Source: Streptomyces sennicomposti | GTDB lineage: Bacteria; Actinomycetota; Actinomycetes; Streptomycetales; Streptomycetaceae | Direction: 5' to 3' | Assembly: GCF_019890635.1 (NCBI RefSeq) | Contig: NZ_JAIOAB010000037.1 | Span: 1 to 64,000 of the forward strand | DNA: 64,000 nt | Shown here: positions 33,342 to 43,705 of the stretch, one piece after another | Numbering within the stretch: position 1 is the first letter of the stretch | Layout of the letters: every line of letters starts with the position of its first letter | Notes under the pieces: model-generated | The model's database searches: none | Told to the model about the DNA's origin: nothing | What the model saw: only the letters and a program-made list of their open reading frames with translations | Position numbers and translations under genes: made by a program

Positions 33342-35745
<2,404 letters not shown>

Positions 35746-35749
<4 letters not shown>

Positions 35750-36600
35750 TTCCCCCCGCGTTCGACTACGTCCGGCCCGACACCCTGGAGGAGGCCGTGC
35801 GCGTCCTCGCCGAGGCGGGCGAGGAGGCGAAGGTGCTGGCCGGCGGGCAGAGTCTGTTGCCGTTGCTGCGGCTGCGGCTGGCCTTCCCCGAACTCGTCGT
35901 GGACGTGGGGCGGATCCCCGGTCTGCGCGGGGTGCGCGAGGACGGCGACACGCTGGTGATCGGCGCGCTGACCACCCACCACGACGTGGTCCACGATCCG
36001 CTGGTGCGGCGGTACGCGGGACTGCTGGCGCAGGCCACCGAGACGGTGGCCGACCCTGCCGTACGGCACCGGGGCACCCTCGGCGGTTCCCTCGCCCACG
36101 CCGATCCGGCCGGCGACCTGCCCGCGGTGGCGCTCGCCCTGGACGCCGAACTGGTCGCCGTGGGACCCGGCGGTCGGCGTAGCGTCCCGGCGGGCGAGTT
36201 CTTCGCCGACTACCTCCAGACCGCGCTGGCCCCCGACGAGCTGCTGGTGGAGGTGCGGGTGCCCGAACGGGAGGGCTGGGGCTTCCGGTACGAGAAGTTC
36301 CACCGGGTCTCCCAGTCCTGGGCGATGGTCGGGGTGGCCGCGCTGGTGCGGCGCGCGGACGGGCGGATCGCCGAGGCGCGGATCGGGCTGACGAACATGG
36401 GCCCGACCCCGCTGCGGGCCACGGCGGCCGAACAGGCGCTGGCCGGGGCGGCGGACCCCGGGGCCGTGGCCCGGGCCGCCGGGTCGGCGGCCGAGGGCAC
36501 CCGGCCCTCGCGGGACGCCTCAGCCTCGCCCGAGTACCGGGCGCACCTGGCGCGGGTGCTGACCGAGCGGGCGGTCCTGGCCGCCGCCGGGACGGGGTGA
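35746..36600 (+). CDS. coxM: Molybdenum hydroxylase FAD (medium) subunit, CoxM-like
   Basis: A 284-aa FAD-binding PCMH-type subunit. FAD motifs are VLAGGQSLLPLLRLRL near residue 30 and TVADPAVRHRGTLGGSLAHADPAGDLP near 100. The C-terminal CO_deh_flav domain follows, with a charged SRDASASPEYR segment. It passes electrons to the next acceptor. GTG 35746 has GAAGGAGG ahead and overlaps the coxL stop by 4 bp. The stop is followed immediately by the MoxR-type gene. Confidence 0.9.
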
Positions 36601-36666
36601 GCGCCGATCACCGCCGTCGACAGCCCCGAGCAGGTCCGCGCCCGTCTGGAGGAGACCGGGTACCTC

Positions 36667-37491
36667 GTGGACGACGGGCTGGCCGTCGCCTGCTTCCTGG
36701 CGCTCAGGCTGCACCGGCCCGTCTTCTGCGAGGGCGACGCGGGCGTGGGCAAGACCGCGCTCGCCGCCGCCCTCGCCGAGGCGCTGGACGCGCCGCTGAT
36801 CCGGCTCCAGTGCCACGAGGGCATCGACGCCTCCCAGGCGCTGTACGACTGGGACTTCCCGCGTCAGCTGCTGCATCTGCGGGCCGCCGAGGCGGTGGGG
36901 GTCGAGGACGCCGAGCGGCTGGAGCGCGAGCTGTACGACCGGCGGTTCCTGGTCGCCCGGCCGCTGCTGCGCGCGCTCCAGACACAGCCGTCGGTGCTGC
37001 TGGTGGACGAGATCGACCGCGCCGACGACGAGTTCGAGGCGTTCCTGCTGGAGGTGCTCTCCGAGTTCCAGGTGACGGTCCCGGAGCTGGGCACGCTGCG
37101 GGCCGAGGTGCCTCCGGTGGTCGTGCTGACCTCCAACCGCACCCGGGAGGTGCACGACGCGCTGAAGCGGCGCTGCCTCTACCACTGGTTCGACCATCCC
37201 GGCTTCGCCCGCGAACTGGCCATCGTGCGGCGGCGGCTGCCCGGGGTGTCGGCGCGGCTGGCCGAGCAGGTGACCGCGCTGGTGCAGGCGCTGCGTACCG
37301 AGGACCTGCTGAAGCCGCCGGGGGTGGCCGAGACCCTGGACTGGGCGCGCGCCCTGGACGCGCTCGGCGCGGACGAGGTGGACGCGGAGCTGGCGGTGGC
37401 CACGCTCGGCGCGGTCCTGAAGTACCGCGAGGACACGGACCGGGCCCGGGGCCTGGACTTCGCGGCGATCCTCGCCGGGCGGGAGGCGTGA
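36667..37491 (+). CDS. coxD: CoxD-like MoxR AAA+ ATPase (start uncertain)
   Basis: A AAA+ ATPase of the MoxR family: Walker A EGDAGVGKTAL, Walker B VLLVDEIDRADDEFEAFLLE, sensor SNRTREVHDALKRRC. CoxD helps build the active site of Mo hydroxylases. GTG 36667 has GGAGGAG 12 nt ahead and gives 274 aa. However, 22 residues of family-like sequence (SPEQVRARLEETGYL) lie in frame upstream without a start codon. A GTGA overlap at 36597 would be the expected start but is one base out of frame, so a start-proximal frameshift or assembly error is possible. Confidence 0.8.
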   Translation: MDDGLAVACFLALRLHRPVFCEGDAGVGKTALAAALAEALDAPLIRLQCHEGIDASQALYDWDFPRQLLHLRAAEAVGVEDAERLERELYDRRFLVARPLLRALQTQPSVLLVDEIDRADDEFEAFLLEVLSEFQVTVPELGTLRAEVPPVVVLTSNRTREVHDALKRRCLYHWFDHPGFARELAIVRRRLPGVSARLAEQVTALVQALRTEDLLKPPGVAETLDWARALDALGADEVDAELAVATLGAVLKYREDTDRARGLDFAAILAGREA

Positions 37492-39194
37492 GGGACGTGT
37501 TCGGTTCCGCACCCGCCCGGACGGCCGGCGGCGCGGCCCCGTCGGGGGCCGACGCGGTGCTGGTCGGTTTCGCGCGGGCGCTGCGGGCGGCCGGGGTCGC
37601 GGTGAGCGCCGAGCGGGTGCACGCCTTCCTGCGCGCGGTGGCCGTGCTGCGGCCGGGCATGCGGGCCGACGTGTACTGGGCGGGGCGGCTGACGCTGTGC
37701 GGGGACCGGGACGACCTGGAGCGCTACGAGCGGGTGTTCGCCGCGTACTTCGGTGCGGGAGGGCCGCGCGTCCGGCCGGTGCGGACCCCGCCCCGGCCGC
37801 GGCTGCGCCCGGTGGTGCGGGAGGCGCCCGACGGCGCGCTCGGCGGTGGCCGGGACGAGGAGCGGCGGGGGCCTGCGGTGGCCTCCCTCGCCAGCTCGGC
37901 CGAGGTGCTGCGCCACCGTGACGTGGCCGGGCTCGACGCGGCCGAGCGGGCGCAGGTACGGCGGCTGCTGGCGGCGTTCGCGCTGCGCGGCGAGGCGCGG
38001 CGCAGCGCACGGCGGCGGCCCGCCCGGCGCGGGGCCGTCGATCCGCACCGCACCGTGCGGGAGCTGCTGCGGCGCGGCGGGGAGCCCGCGCTGCTGCGCC
38101 GGCACGCGCGCACGCAGCGGCCTCGGCGGGTGGTGCTGCTGGCGGACGTCAGCGGCTCCATGGCGCCGTACGCCGACGCGCTGCTGCGGTTCGCGCACGC
38201 GGCGGTGCGGGGGCGGCGCACGGAGGTGTTCACCATCGGCACCCGGCTGACCCGGGTGACGCGGGAGCTGTCCCACCGGGACCCGGACCTGGCGATGGCG
38301 GCCGTGGCCGAGGCCGTGCCCGACTGGCGCGGGGGCACCCGGCTGGGCGAGCTGCTGCGCGCGTTCCTGGACCGGTGGGGGCAGCGGGGCATGGCGCGCG
38401 GAGCGGTCGTCGTACTGCTGTCGGACGGCTGGGAGCGCGGCGATCCGCGGCTGCTCGCGGATCAGATGCGGCGGCTGCACCGGCTGGCGCACCGGGTGGT
38501 GTGGGCCAACCCGCGCAAGGCGCGCCCCGGTTACGCCCCGCTGGCCGCCGGGATGGCGGCGGCCCTGCCGAGCGTGGACGCGTTCGTCGAGGGCCACAGC
38601 CTGGCCGCGCTGGAACGGCTGGCGGCGGTGGTGCGGGGCGCGGAGACGGAGGAGACCCGGACGACGGCCGCCCGGACGACGGCCGCCCGGGCGACGGCCG
38701 GCGTGGCGGGTCCGGGTCCGGCGGGCACGGCGGGCAAGGCAGCGGGCGGCGGCGCGGGGCGGACGGGGACAGCGGGGGCGGCGGGCACGGCAGGCACGGC
38801 AGCGGGCGGCGGCGCGGGACGGACGGAGCCGGCGGGGGTGGCGGGGCCGGCGGCGGATCGCGGCGCGGGAGCCGGACCGAGGGACGCGGGAGCCGAACCG
38901 CCGGGCGCAGCGGGGCAGGCGGAGACGACAGGGGCGGCGGGGACGGCGGCCGGGGGCGCGGTAGAGGCGGCGGCGGATCGCGGCGCGGCAGCCGGACCGA
39001 TGGATGCGGCGGGGCGGGCGGAGACGACGGGGACGGCGGGACCGACGGGGCCGGCGGCGGGGACGGCGGGCAGGGACGCGGTAGGGACGGCGGGTCGGGA
39101 GGTACGGATGTCGAGTGACGGTCCGGGCCGTGCGGGCCCGGGGCGGGCCGGGCGCCCTGGGGACGCCGGGCGGGAAGGAGTGGAGCGTGCGTGA
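37488..39194 (+). CDS. coxE: CoxE-like von Willebrand A domain protein with long low-complexity tail
   Basis: A 568-aa protein. Residues 1-385 are CoxE-like: an N-terminal helical region and a VWA domain with the MIDAS motif VVLLADVSGSMAPYAD, later VVLLSDGWERGD. CoxE pairs with the MoxR ATPase in maturation. From about residue 390 the protein is Gly/Ala/Thr/Arg repeats (AAGGGAGRT, GTAGTAG) for some 180 residues, unusual for the family. It overlaps coxD by 4 bp and the xdhC start by 8 bp. The tail may be a repeat expansion; an earlier stop may have been lost. Confidence 0.8.
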   Translation: MRDVFGSAPARTAGGAAPSGADAVLVGFARALRAAGVAVSAERVHAFLRAVAVLRPGMRADVYWAGRLTLCGDRDDLERYERVFAAYFGAGGPRVRPVRTPPRPRLRPVVREAPDGALGGGRDEERRGPAVASLASSAEVLRHRDVAGLDAAERAQVRRLLAAFALRGEARRSARRRPARRGAVDPHRTVRELLRRGGEPALLRRHARTQRPRRVVLLADVSGSMAPYADALLRFAHAAVRGRRTEVFTIGTRLTRVTRELSHRDPDLAMAAVAEAVPDWRGGTRLGELLRAFLDRWGQRGMARGAVVVLLSDGWERGDPRLLADQMRRLHRLAHRVVWANPRKARPGYAPLAAGMAAALPSVDAFVEGHSLAALERLAAVVRGAETEETRTTAARTTAARATAGVAGPGPAGTAGKAAGGGAGRTGTAGAAGTAGTAAGGGAGRTEPAGVAGPAADRGAGAGPRDAGAEPPGAAGQAETTGAAGTAAGGAVEAAADRGAAAGPMDAAGRAETTGTAGPTGPAAGTAGRDAVGTAGREVRMSSDGPGRAGPGRAGRPGDAGREGVERA

Positions 39195-40293
39195 CATTCT
39201 TCCGGCGCTCGGACGCTGGTACGCGGCGCGGGCGCCCTTCGCACTGGCCACCGTCGTCTCGGTGAGCCGCAGCGCGCCGCGCGACCCCGGCGCGGCGATG
39301 GCGGTCGGCCCGGACGACGAGGTGGTGGGCAGCGTGTCCGGGGGGTGCGTGGAGGGCGCGGTCTTCGAGCTGGCGCAGGAGGTCATGGCGAGCGGCGAGG
39401 CGCGCCTTGCGACCTTCGGGTACAGCGACGAGGACGCCTTCGCGGTGGGTCTCACCTGCGGCGGCGAGATCAGTGTGCTGGTCAGGCCCGTGACGCCCGC
39501 GACCGACCCGGCGTTCGGGGCGGTCGCGGCGTCGGTGGCCGCCGGGGAACCGGTCACCGTCGCGACCGTGGTCGACGGTCCCGCGCCGCGCGGCGCGACG
39601 CTCGCCGTGTGGCCCGGGACGGTGACGGGCACGCTCGGGACGCCCGGCCTGGACGTGGCGGTCACCGCCGACGCCCGCGGCGAACTGGCCCTGGGCGCCA
39701 CCGGGACGCGGCACTACGGGGCGCACGGCGAGCGCCGCGAGGACGCCGTCGCCGTGTTCCTGCACTCCTTCGCCCCGCCGCCGCGGATGCTGGTGTTCGG
39801 CGCGATCGACTACGCGGCGGCGGTCGCCCGGATCGGCGCCTTCCTCGGCTACCGGGTGACGGTGTGCGACGCCCGCCCGGTGTTCGCCACGCCGAAACGG
39901 TTCCCCGACGCGGTGGAGGTCGTCGTGGACTGGCCGCACCGCTATCTGCGCGGCACGGACACCGACGCGCGCACGGTGATCTGCGTCCTCACCCACGACC
40001 CGAAGTTCGACGTGCCGCTGCTGGAGGAGGCGCTGCGCCGCCCGGCCGCCTACATCGGCGCGATGGGCAGCCGCCGTACCCACGACGAGCGGCGCGAACG
40101 GCTGCTCGACGCCGGTCTGACCGAGGCCGAACTGGTCCGGCTGCGCTCGCCGGTCGGTCTCGACCTGGGCGCCCGCACCCCCGAGGAGGTGGCCGTGTCC
40201 GTCGCGGCCGAGATCATCTCGCTGCGCTGGGGCGGCACGGGCATGCCGCTCACCGCGACCGGCGGCGCCATCCACGCGGTCCGCTCCGCCTGA
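39187..40293 (+). CDS. xdhC: XdhC/CoxF-like molybdenum hydroxylase maturation protein
   Basis: A 368-aa XdhC-family protein. The N-terminal XdhC domain carries FALATVVSVSRSAPRDPGAAM and SVSGGCVEGAV with the conserved cysteine. The C-terminal XdhC Rossmann domain has MLVFGAIDYAAAVARIGAFL, YIGAMGSRRTH and PEEVAVSVAAEII. XdhC proteins bind molybdenum cofactor, promote its sulfuration and insert it into the target enzyme. GTG 39187 is preceded by GAAGGAG and overlaps the coxE stop by 8 bp. Confidence 0.9.
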   Translation: MRDILPALGRWYAARAPFALATVVSVSRSAPRDPGAAMAVGPDDEVVGSVSGGCVEGAVFELAQEVMASGEARLATFGYSDEDAFAVGLTCGGEISVLVRPVTPATDPAFGAVAASVAAGEPVTVATVVDGPAPRGATLAVWPGTVTGTLGTPGLDVAVTADARGELALGATGTRHYGAHGERREDAVAVFLHSFAPPPRMLVFGAIDYAAAVARIGAFLGYRVTVCDARPVFATPKRFPDAVEVVVDWPHRYLRGTDTDARTVICVLTHDPKFDVPLLEEALRRPAAYIGAMGSRRTHDERRERLLDAGLTEAELVRLRSPVGLDLGARTPEEVAVSVAAEIISLRWGGTGMPLTATGGAIHAVRSA

Positions 40294-40411
40294 CCGCCCG
40301 CCCGTCCGACCGCCAACCACCCTCCCCCGACACCGCCCCCGACACCGACCACCAACCGTTCCCCCACCGGGCCGCTGACCGTTCGACCGCCTGACGGCGA
40401 GGAGGAAGTCC

Positions 40412-41179
40412 ATGGAACTGCGCCACGAGTTCACCGTTCCCGTCCCGGTCGACGACGCCTGGCGGGCGCTCCTCGACATCGAACGGATCGCCCCGTGCCT
40501 GCCCGGGGCGACCGTGGAGGACTACGACGGCAAGACCGTGACCGGGTCGGTGAAGGTGAAGCTGGGTCCGATCACCGTGACGTACAAGGGGACGGCGGTC
40601 TTCGAGGAGCAGGACGAGGCCGCGCACCGCATGGTGCTGGCGGCGAACGGCCGGGAGACACGCGGCCAGGGCACCGCGCGGGCCACCGTGACGGGCGTCC
40701 TGGAGGAGCGCGACGGCGGTACGGCCGTGTCGGTGCTGACCGATCTGACGGTGACCGGCCGCCCGGCGCAGTTCGGGCGGGGGGTGCTGGCGGAAGTCGG
40801 CGACCGGCTGGTGGGGCAGTTCGCCGACTGCCTGTCGCGGCGGCTGGCCGGGACGGCGCCCCCGGCGGGGACGGCGACGCCCACCGCGACGTGCCCCGAG
40901 CCCACTCCGGTCGTGCGTCCCGAGCCGAAGCCCGTCACGGTCCCGGCGGCGGGCGACACCGGCGACGGCGCGGCGGCACGCGGTCCGGCCGGCTCCAGCG
41001 GTCCCGGCGGCCCGGGCGGTCCCGGCGGTCTCGAGGCGGGCTTCGGCGGCGAGTCGGAGCCGATCGATCTGCTGCGCGTCGCCGGGGTGCCGGTGGCCAG
41101 GAGGGCCGCCGCGGCGGTCGGGGCGGCCGTGGTGGTCGCGCTGCTGGTCGTGGGCGTACGGCGGCTGCGGCGCGGTTGA
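40412..41179 (+). CDS. coxG: CoxG-like SRPBCC protein with C-terminal membrane anchor
   Basis: A 255-aa protein. Residues 1-150 are a CoxG START/SRPBCC domain (FTVPVPVDDAWRALLDIERI; CLPGATVE; VKLGPITVTYKGTA). Residues 150-215 are a Pro/Thr/Gly linker, and the end is a membrane helix (RRAAAAVGAAVVVALLVVGV) with a basic tail. CoxG recruits CO dehydrogenase to the membrane and is reported to bind menaquinone, so it should link this enzyme to the respiratory chain. GAGGAGGAAG precedes ATG. Last gene of the set, 118 bp after xdhC. Confidence 0.88.
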   Translation: MELRHEFTVPVPVDDAWRALLDIERIAPCLPGATVEDYDGKTVTGSVKVKLGPITVTYKGTAVFEEQDEAAHRMVLAANGRETRGQGTARATVTGVLEERDGGTAVSVLTDLTVTGRPAQFGRGVLAEVGDRLVGQFADCLSRRLAGTAPPAGTATPTATCPEPTPVVRPEPKPVTVPAAGDTGDGAAARGPAGSSGPGGPGGPGGLEAGFGGESEPIDLLRVAGVPVARRAAAAVGAAVVVALLVVGVRRLRRG

Positions 41180-41264
41180 GCGGCCGGGCCGTCTGTCTTC
41201 CCTGGGGCCGCTGGGAGTGACCGTGCCGGAGTGCCCGGTGTGACGCAAGTGGTCCGGATTTTTT

Positions 41265-41283
41265 CCCGATTCCCGGAATCGGG
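41265..41283. promoter_or_regulatory. 19-bp palindrome CCCGATTCC-C-GGAATCGGG
   Basis: Perfect 9-bp arms with a one-base centre, immediately after a T6 run. The right arm contains GGAAT, a -35 element used by ECF sigma factors such as SigR-like types; a CGTAGG lies 15 bp further on. Operator and promoter readings are both possible. Confidence 0.45.
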
Positions 41284-41382
41284 TGGTTCAGGGACGTAGG
41301 AAGGGGTAGGCGGGCCTGCAACGGATGAGGCATGCACGCCTCCGCAGCACATGTGCGGCACATCTCCGCTGGAAGGAGGTCC

Positions 41383-41475
41383 GTGACAGCGCATACTCGC
41401 AGCTTCCGGGCTGCTTCCGCGCACGGAGCGGCCCGGATCTCGCCGAGAAGTCGGAACCGAGAAAGGGAAGAGTGA
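41383..41475 (+). CDS. Candidate 30-aa basic small protein
   Basis: GTG 41383 is preceded by GGAAGGAGG at optimal spacing, one of the strongest ribosome sites in the window. The ORF ends 5 bp before a perfect hairpin terminator. The peptide begins VTAHTRSFRAASAHG and is very basic then charged (RNREREE). No family recognised. It may be a leader peptide or small regulatory protein. Confidence 0.4.
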   Translation: MTAHTRSFRAASAHGAARISPRSRNREREE

Positions 41476-41480
41476 CTCTG

Positions 41481-41504
41481 GGGCGGCCCCCGACGGGGCC
41501 GCCC
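41481..41504 (+). terminator. Perfect 10-bp hairpin, probably bidirectional
   Basis: GGGCGGCCCC pairs with GGGGCCGCCC around CGAC. It lies between the small ORF and the convergent phosphoesterase gene and could serve both. Confidence 0.7.
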
Positions 41505-41532
41505 TTCCGCCGTTTCGGGAGGTCCCGCGCCG

Positions 41533-42042
41533 TCACCGCGTCCGGCGCTGCGGCAGCCGGTGCAGCCGGACCTCGGTGAGACGGCCGTCGGCGAGGGCGG
41601 CGGTCATGTAGGTGCAGTGCGGCTGGCGGCGCCGGTCGGTCGGGGAGCCGGGGTTGAGCAGCCGCAGCCCGGTGGGTGCGGTGGTGTCCCAGGGGATGTG
41701 GCTGTGGCCGAACACCAGCACGTCGAGGTCGGGGAAGCGGGCGGCGCAGCGCGCCTCGCGGCCCTGGGCCGGCCCGGTCTCGTGGACGACGCCGAAGCGC
41801 ACGCCGTCGAGGTCGGCGCGGGCCACCTCGGGCAGGCGGGCGCGCAGTTCGGGGCCGTCGTTGTTGCCGTGGACGCCGATCAGCCGGCGGCTGCGGCTCT
41901 CCAGCAGGTCCAGGGTGGCGGTGTCGACCCAGTCCCCGGCGTGCAGGACGACGTCGGCGCGCGGGAGTTCGGCGAGCAGCGGCTCCGGGAGTTCCTTGGC
42001 CCGCTTGGGCAGATGGGTGTCCGACATGAGGAGCAGGCGCAC
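41533..42042 (-). CDS. YfcE/MJ0936-type metallophosphoesterase
   Basis: A 169-aa calcineurin-like phosphoesterase. Metal ligands are in LLMSDTHLP, VLHAGDW, VHGNNDGP, VVHETGP and FGHSHIP. This short form acts as a phosphodiesterase on small substrates in other bacteria; the natural substrate is unknown. GTG 42042 is used; an alternative ATG five codons in would cut the first strand. It converges on the small transcription unit at 41383. Confidence 0.85.
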   Translation of the reverse strand: MRLLLMSDTHLPKRAKELPEPLLAELPRADVVLHAGDWVDTATLDLLESRSRRLIGVHGNNDGPELRARLPEVARADLDGVRFGVVHETGPAQGREARCAARFPDLDVLVFGHSHIPWDTTAPTGLRLLNPGSPTDRRRQPHCTYMTAALADGRLTEVRLHRLPQRRTR

Positions 42043-42151
42043 GGGGCCAGCGTACTGCGGGAGCCGTCCCGGGAAGCACGGCGGCGGCCTCCCGCGCGCC
42101 CCCGGGCGGCCCGCGGCCTGCGGCCCCCGGTAATCTTCAGGTAAGGCTGTT

Positions 42152-42166
42152 CAGTTCCAACTGGAA
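42152..42166. promoter_or_regulatory. MarR-type operator
   Basis: Two overlapping dyads, CAGTT-CC-AACTG (42152-42163) and TTCCA-AC-TGGAA (42155-42166), lie just upstream of the -10 box of the MarR gene, as expected for autorepression. Confidence 0.55.
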
Positions 42167-42184
42167 AGTTTCGGTTGAAGGTTC

Positions 42185-42190
42185 TACGGT
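42185..42190 (+). promoter_or_regulatory. -10 box (TACGGT) for leaderless marR mRNA
   Basis: TACGGT ends 6 nt before ATG 42197. There is no ribosome site. Confidence 0.5.
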
Positions 42191-42196
42191 GACGGC

Positions 42197-42655
42197 ATGG
42201 ACCAGAAGCCCACCGAGGCGCCCGAGGGCGTCTCCGCCTCCGCTGGGCGCGCGGCGCGCGATCTGCGGGTGGTGTTCAGCCGCCTGCGGCGCCGTATTCG
42301 CGAGGTCGCGCAGGAGGACGACCTCACGCCGTCCCAGGTCTCCGCGCTCACCCTGGTCGGCAAGCACGGAGCGGCCACGGCCAGCGCGCTGGCGGCCGCC
42401 GAGGGCGTCCGTCCGCAGTCGATGGCCGCGACCCTCGCCGCCCTGGAGCGGCACGGGCTGATCCGGCGCGCTCCGGACCCGTCCGACGGCCGCCGCCAGC
42501 TCGTCACCCTGACCGAGAGCGGCCGGGAGCGCATCGAGGGCAACCGGCAGATCCGCGCCGAGTGGCTGACCCGGGCCCTGGACGAACGGTTCACCGAGGA
42601 CGAGCGGCAGAAGATCGTCGAGGCACTGGCCCTGATGGAACGGCTGACCGGCTGA
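42197..42655 (+). CDS. MarR-family transcriptional regulator
   Basis: A 152-aa winged-helix repressor: LRRRIREVAQEDDLTPSQVSAL, recognition helix region GVRPQSMAATLAALERHGLI, and wing DPSDGRRQLVTLT. MarR dimers are released by small aromatic or lipophilic ligands. It is followed 90 bp later by an isochorismatase-like hydrolase in the same direction, its likely target. Overlapping dyads at the promoter suggest autorepression. Confidence 0.88.
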   Translation: MDQKPTEAPEGVSASAGRAARDLRVVFSRLRRRIREVAQEDDLTPSQVSALTLVGKHGAATASALAAAEGVRPQSMAATLAALERHGLIRRAPDPSDGRRQLVTLTESGRERIEGNRQIRAEWLTRALDERFTEDERQKIVEALALMERLTG

Positions 42656-42745
42656 GCGCGCCGCCCGGCCGCCCCTTCACACCCCCGAGAAACACCGAAT
42701 CCCGTACCCCTACCCCTCTCCCCCAACCCCCGAAAGGCCCGAGCA

Positions 42746-43333
42746 ATGGCACTCACCACCCTCGACCCGCGCACCGCCCTCGTGGTGATCGATCTCCAGG
42801 CCGGCATCGCCTCCGCGCCGACCGTCCCCTACCCGGGTTCCGAGGTGGTCGCGCGGTCGGTCGAGCTGGCCGACGCCTTCCGCGCCCACGGCCTGCCGGT
42901 CGTCCTGGTCCGGGTCTCCTTCGCCGCCGACGGCGCGGACGCCGTGCCCGGCCGCAACGAGATGTCCGGCGCGGGCGGCCACGTCCGCCCCGAGGGCTGG
43001 GACGTGATCGTCCCCGAGCTGTCCGGCCACCCCGGCGACATCACCGTCACCAAGCACAACTGGGGCGCCTTCCACGGCACCGACCTGGACGTGCAGCTGC
43101 GCCGCCGCGGGGCGACGCAGATCGTGCTGACCGGCATCGCCACCAGCATCGGCGTGGAGTCCACCGCGCGCGCCGCGTACGAGCACGGCTACCACGTCAC
43201 GCTGGCCACCGACGCGATGAGCGACATGGCCGAGGAGACCCACCGCAACAGCGTGGAGCGGATCTTCCCGCGCCTGGGCGAGACGGGCACCACCGCGGAG
43301 ATCCTGGAGCTGCTGGCCAAGACCCACGGCTGA
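42746..43333 (+). CDS. Isochorismatase-family hydrolase lacking the usual cysteine
   Basis: A 195-aa cysteine-hydrolase-fold protein. It keeps the Asp of ALVVIDLQAGI and the Lys of TVTKHNWGAFHG. The segment that normally carries the nucleophilic cysteine reads TGIATSIGVESTARAAYEHG, with Gly where Cys is expected. It therefore should not act as a nicotinamidase-type amidase; isochorismatase-like vinyl-ether chemistry or a non-catalytic role is possible. It probably forms an operon with the MarR gene. A long hairpin terminates it. Confidence 0.82.
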   Translation: MALTTLDPRTALVVIDLQAGIASAPTVPYPGSEVVARSVELADAFRAHGLPVVLVRVSFAADGADAVPGRNEMSGAGGHVRPEGWDVIVPELSGHPGDITVTKHNWGAFHGTDLDVQLRRRGATQIVLTGIATSIGVESTARAAYEHGYHVTLATDAMSDMAEETHRNSVERIFPRLGETGTTAEILELLAKTHG

Positions 43334-43343
43334 CACACGTGTG

Positions 43344-43380
43344 CGGGGGCGTCCGGCGCATGCTGCGCCGGACGCCCCCG
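43344..43380. terminator. 17-bp perfect hairpin, bidirectional
   Basis: CGGGGGCGTCCGGCGCA pairs perfectly with its complement around TGC, 11 bp after the hydrolase stop. It would also end the minus-strand small ORF at 43409-43588. Confidence 0.8.
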
Positions 43381-43408
43381 TGTCGCTCACCGCGGGGTGC
43401 GGGCTCTG

Positions 43409-43588
43409 TCAGTCCTCGCCCCGCACGATGTTCCACTCGGGGCCGCTGCGGTCTCGCCGGGGGCCGCCGCGCTCCTCCTCGAGTGCCGGGAGACAGGTGC
43501 GTACGCCCTGCTTCCCCTTCCGTCGGGCCTGCGACCAGCCCGTTTCGGGGCGGTCGACTGCCGGTGCCTCAACGGTGTGCGCGGTCAC
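43409..43588 (-). CDS. Candidate small protein, 59 aa
   Basis: An open frame from GTG 43588 to TGA with about 85 percent GC at third positions, ending just before the 17-bp hairpin. It starts VTAHTVEAPAVDRPETGW and ends GPEWNIVRGED; charged, no membrane segment. GAGGAG is present but only 2 nt from the GTG, closer than ideal. No family recognised. Confidence 0.35.
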   Translation of the reverse strand: MTAHTVEAPAVDRPETGWSQARRKGKQGVRTCLPALEEERGGPRRDRSGPEWNIVRGED

Positions 43589-43705
43589 GGCTCCTCATCC
43601 ACTTTCTGCTTCCGGTGCGGTGCGGGGTCCTGGGGGAACCCCCGTCGTCCTGGCCGGTCGGGTCCCCGGGCGCGCCGCGGGCAAACCCGGGCGGCGCGGC
43701 CCGGG

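Larger units (their letters stand above)
41180..41532. other. Gap containing a possible short autonomous transcription unit
   Basis: 353 bp between coxG and the convergent phosphoesterase. In order it holds a T6 run, a 19-bp dyad, a 30-codon ORF with a perfect ribosome site and a strong hairpin, each listed separately. Confidence 0.5.

Noticed and set aside
41259..41283. T-run plus dyad as a rho-independent terminator for coxG
   Set aside because: The T-run is on the 5' side of the dyad on the plus strand and becomes an A-run after it on the minus strand, so the order is wrong in both directions.
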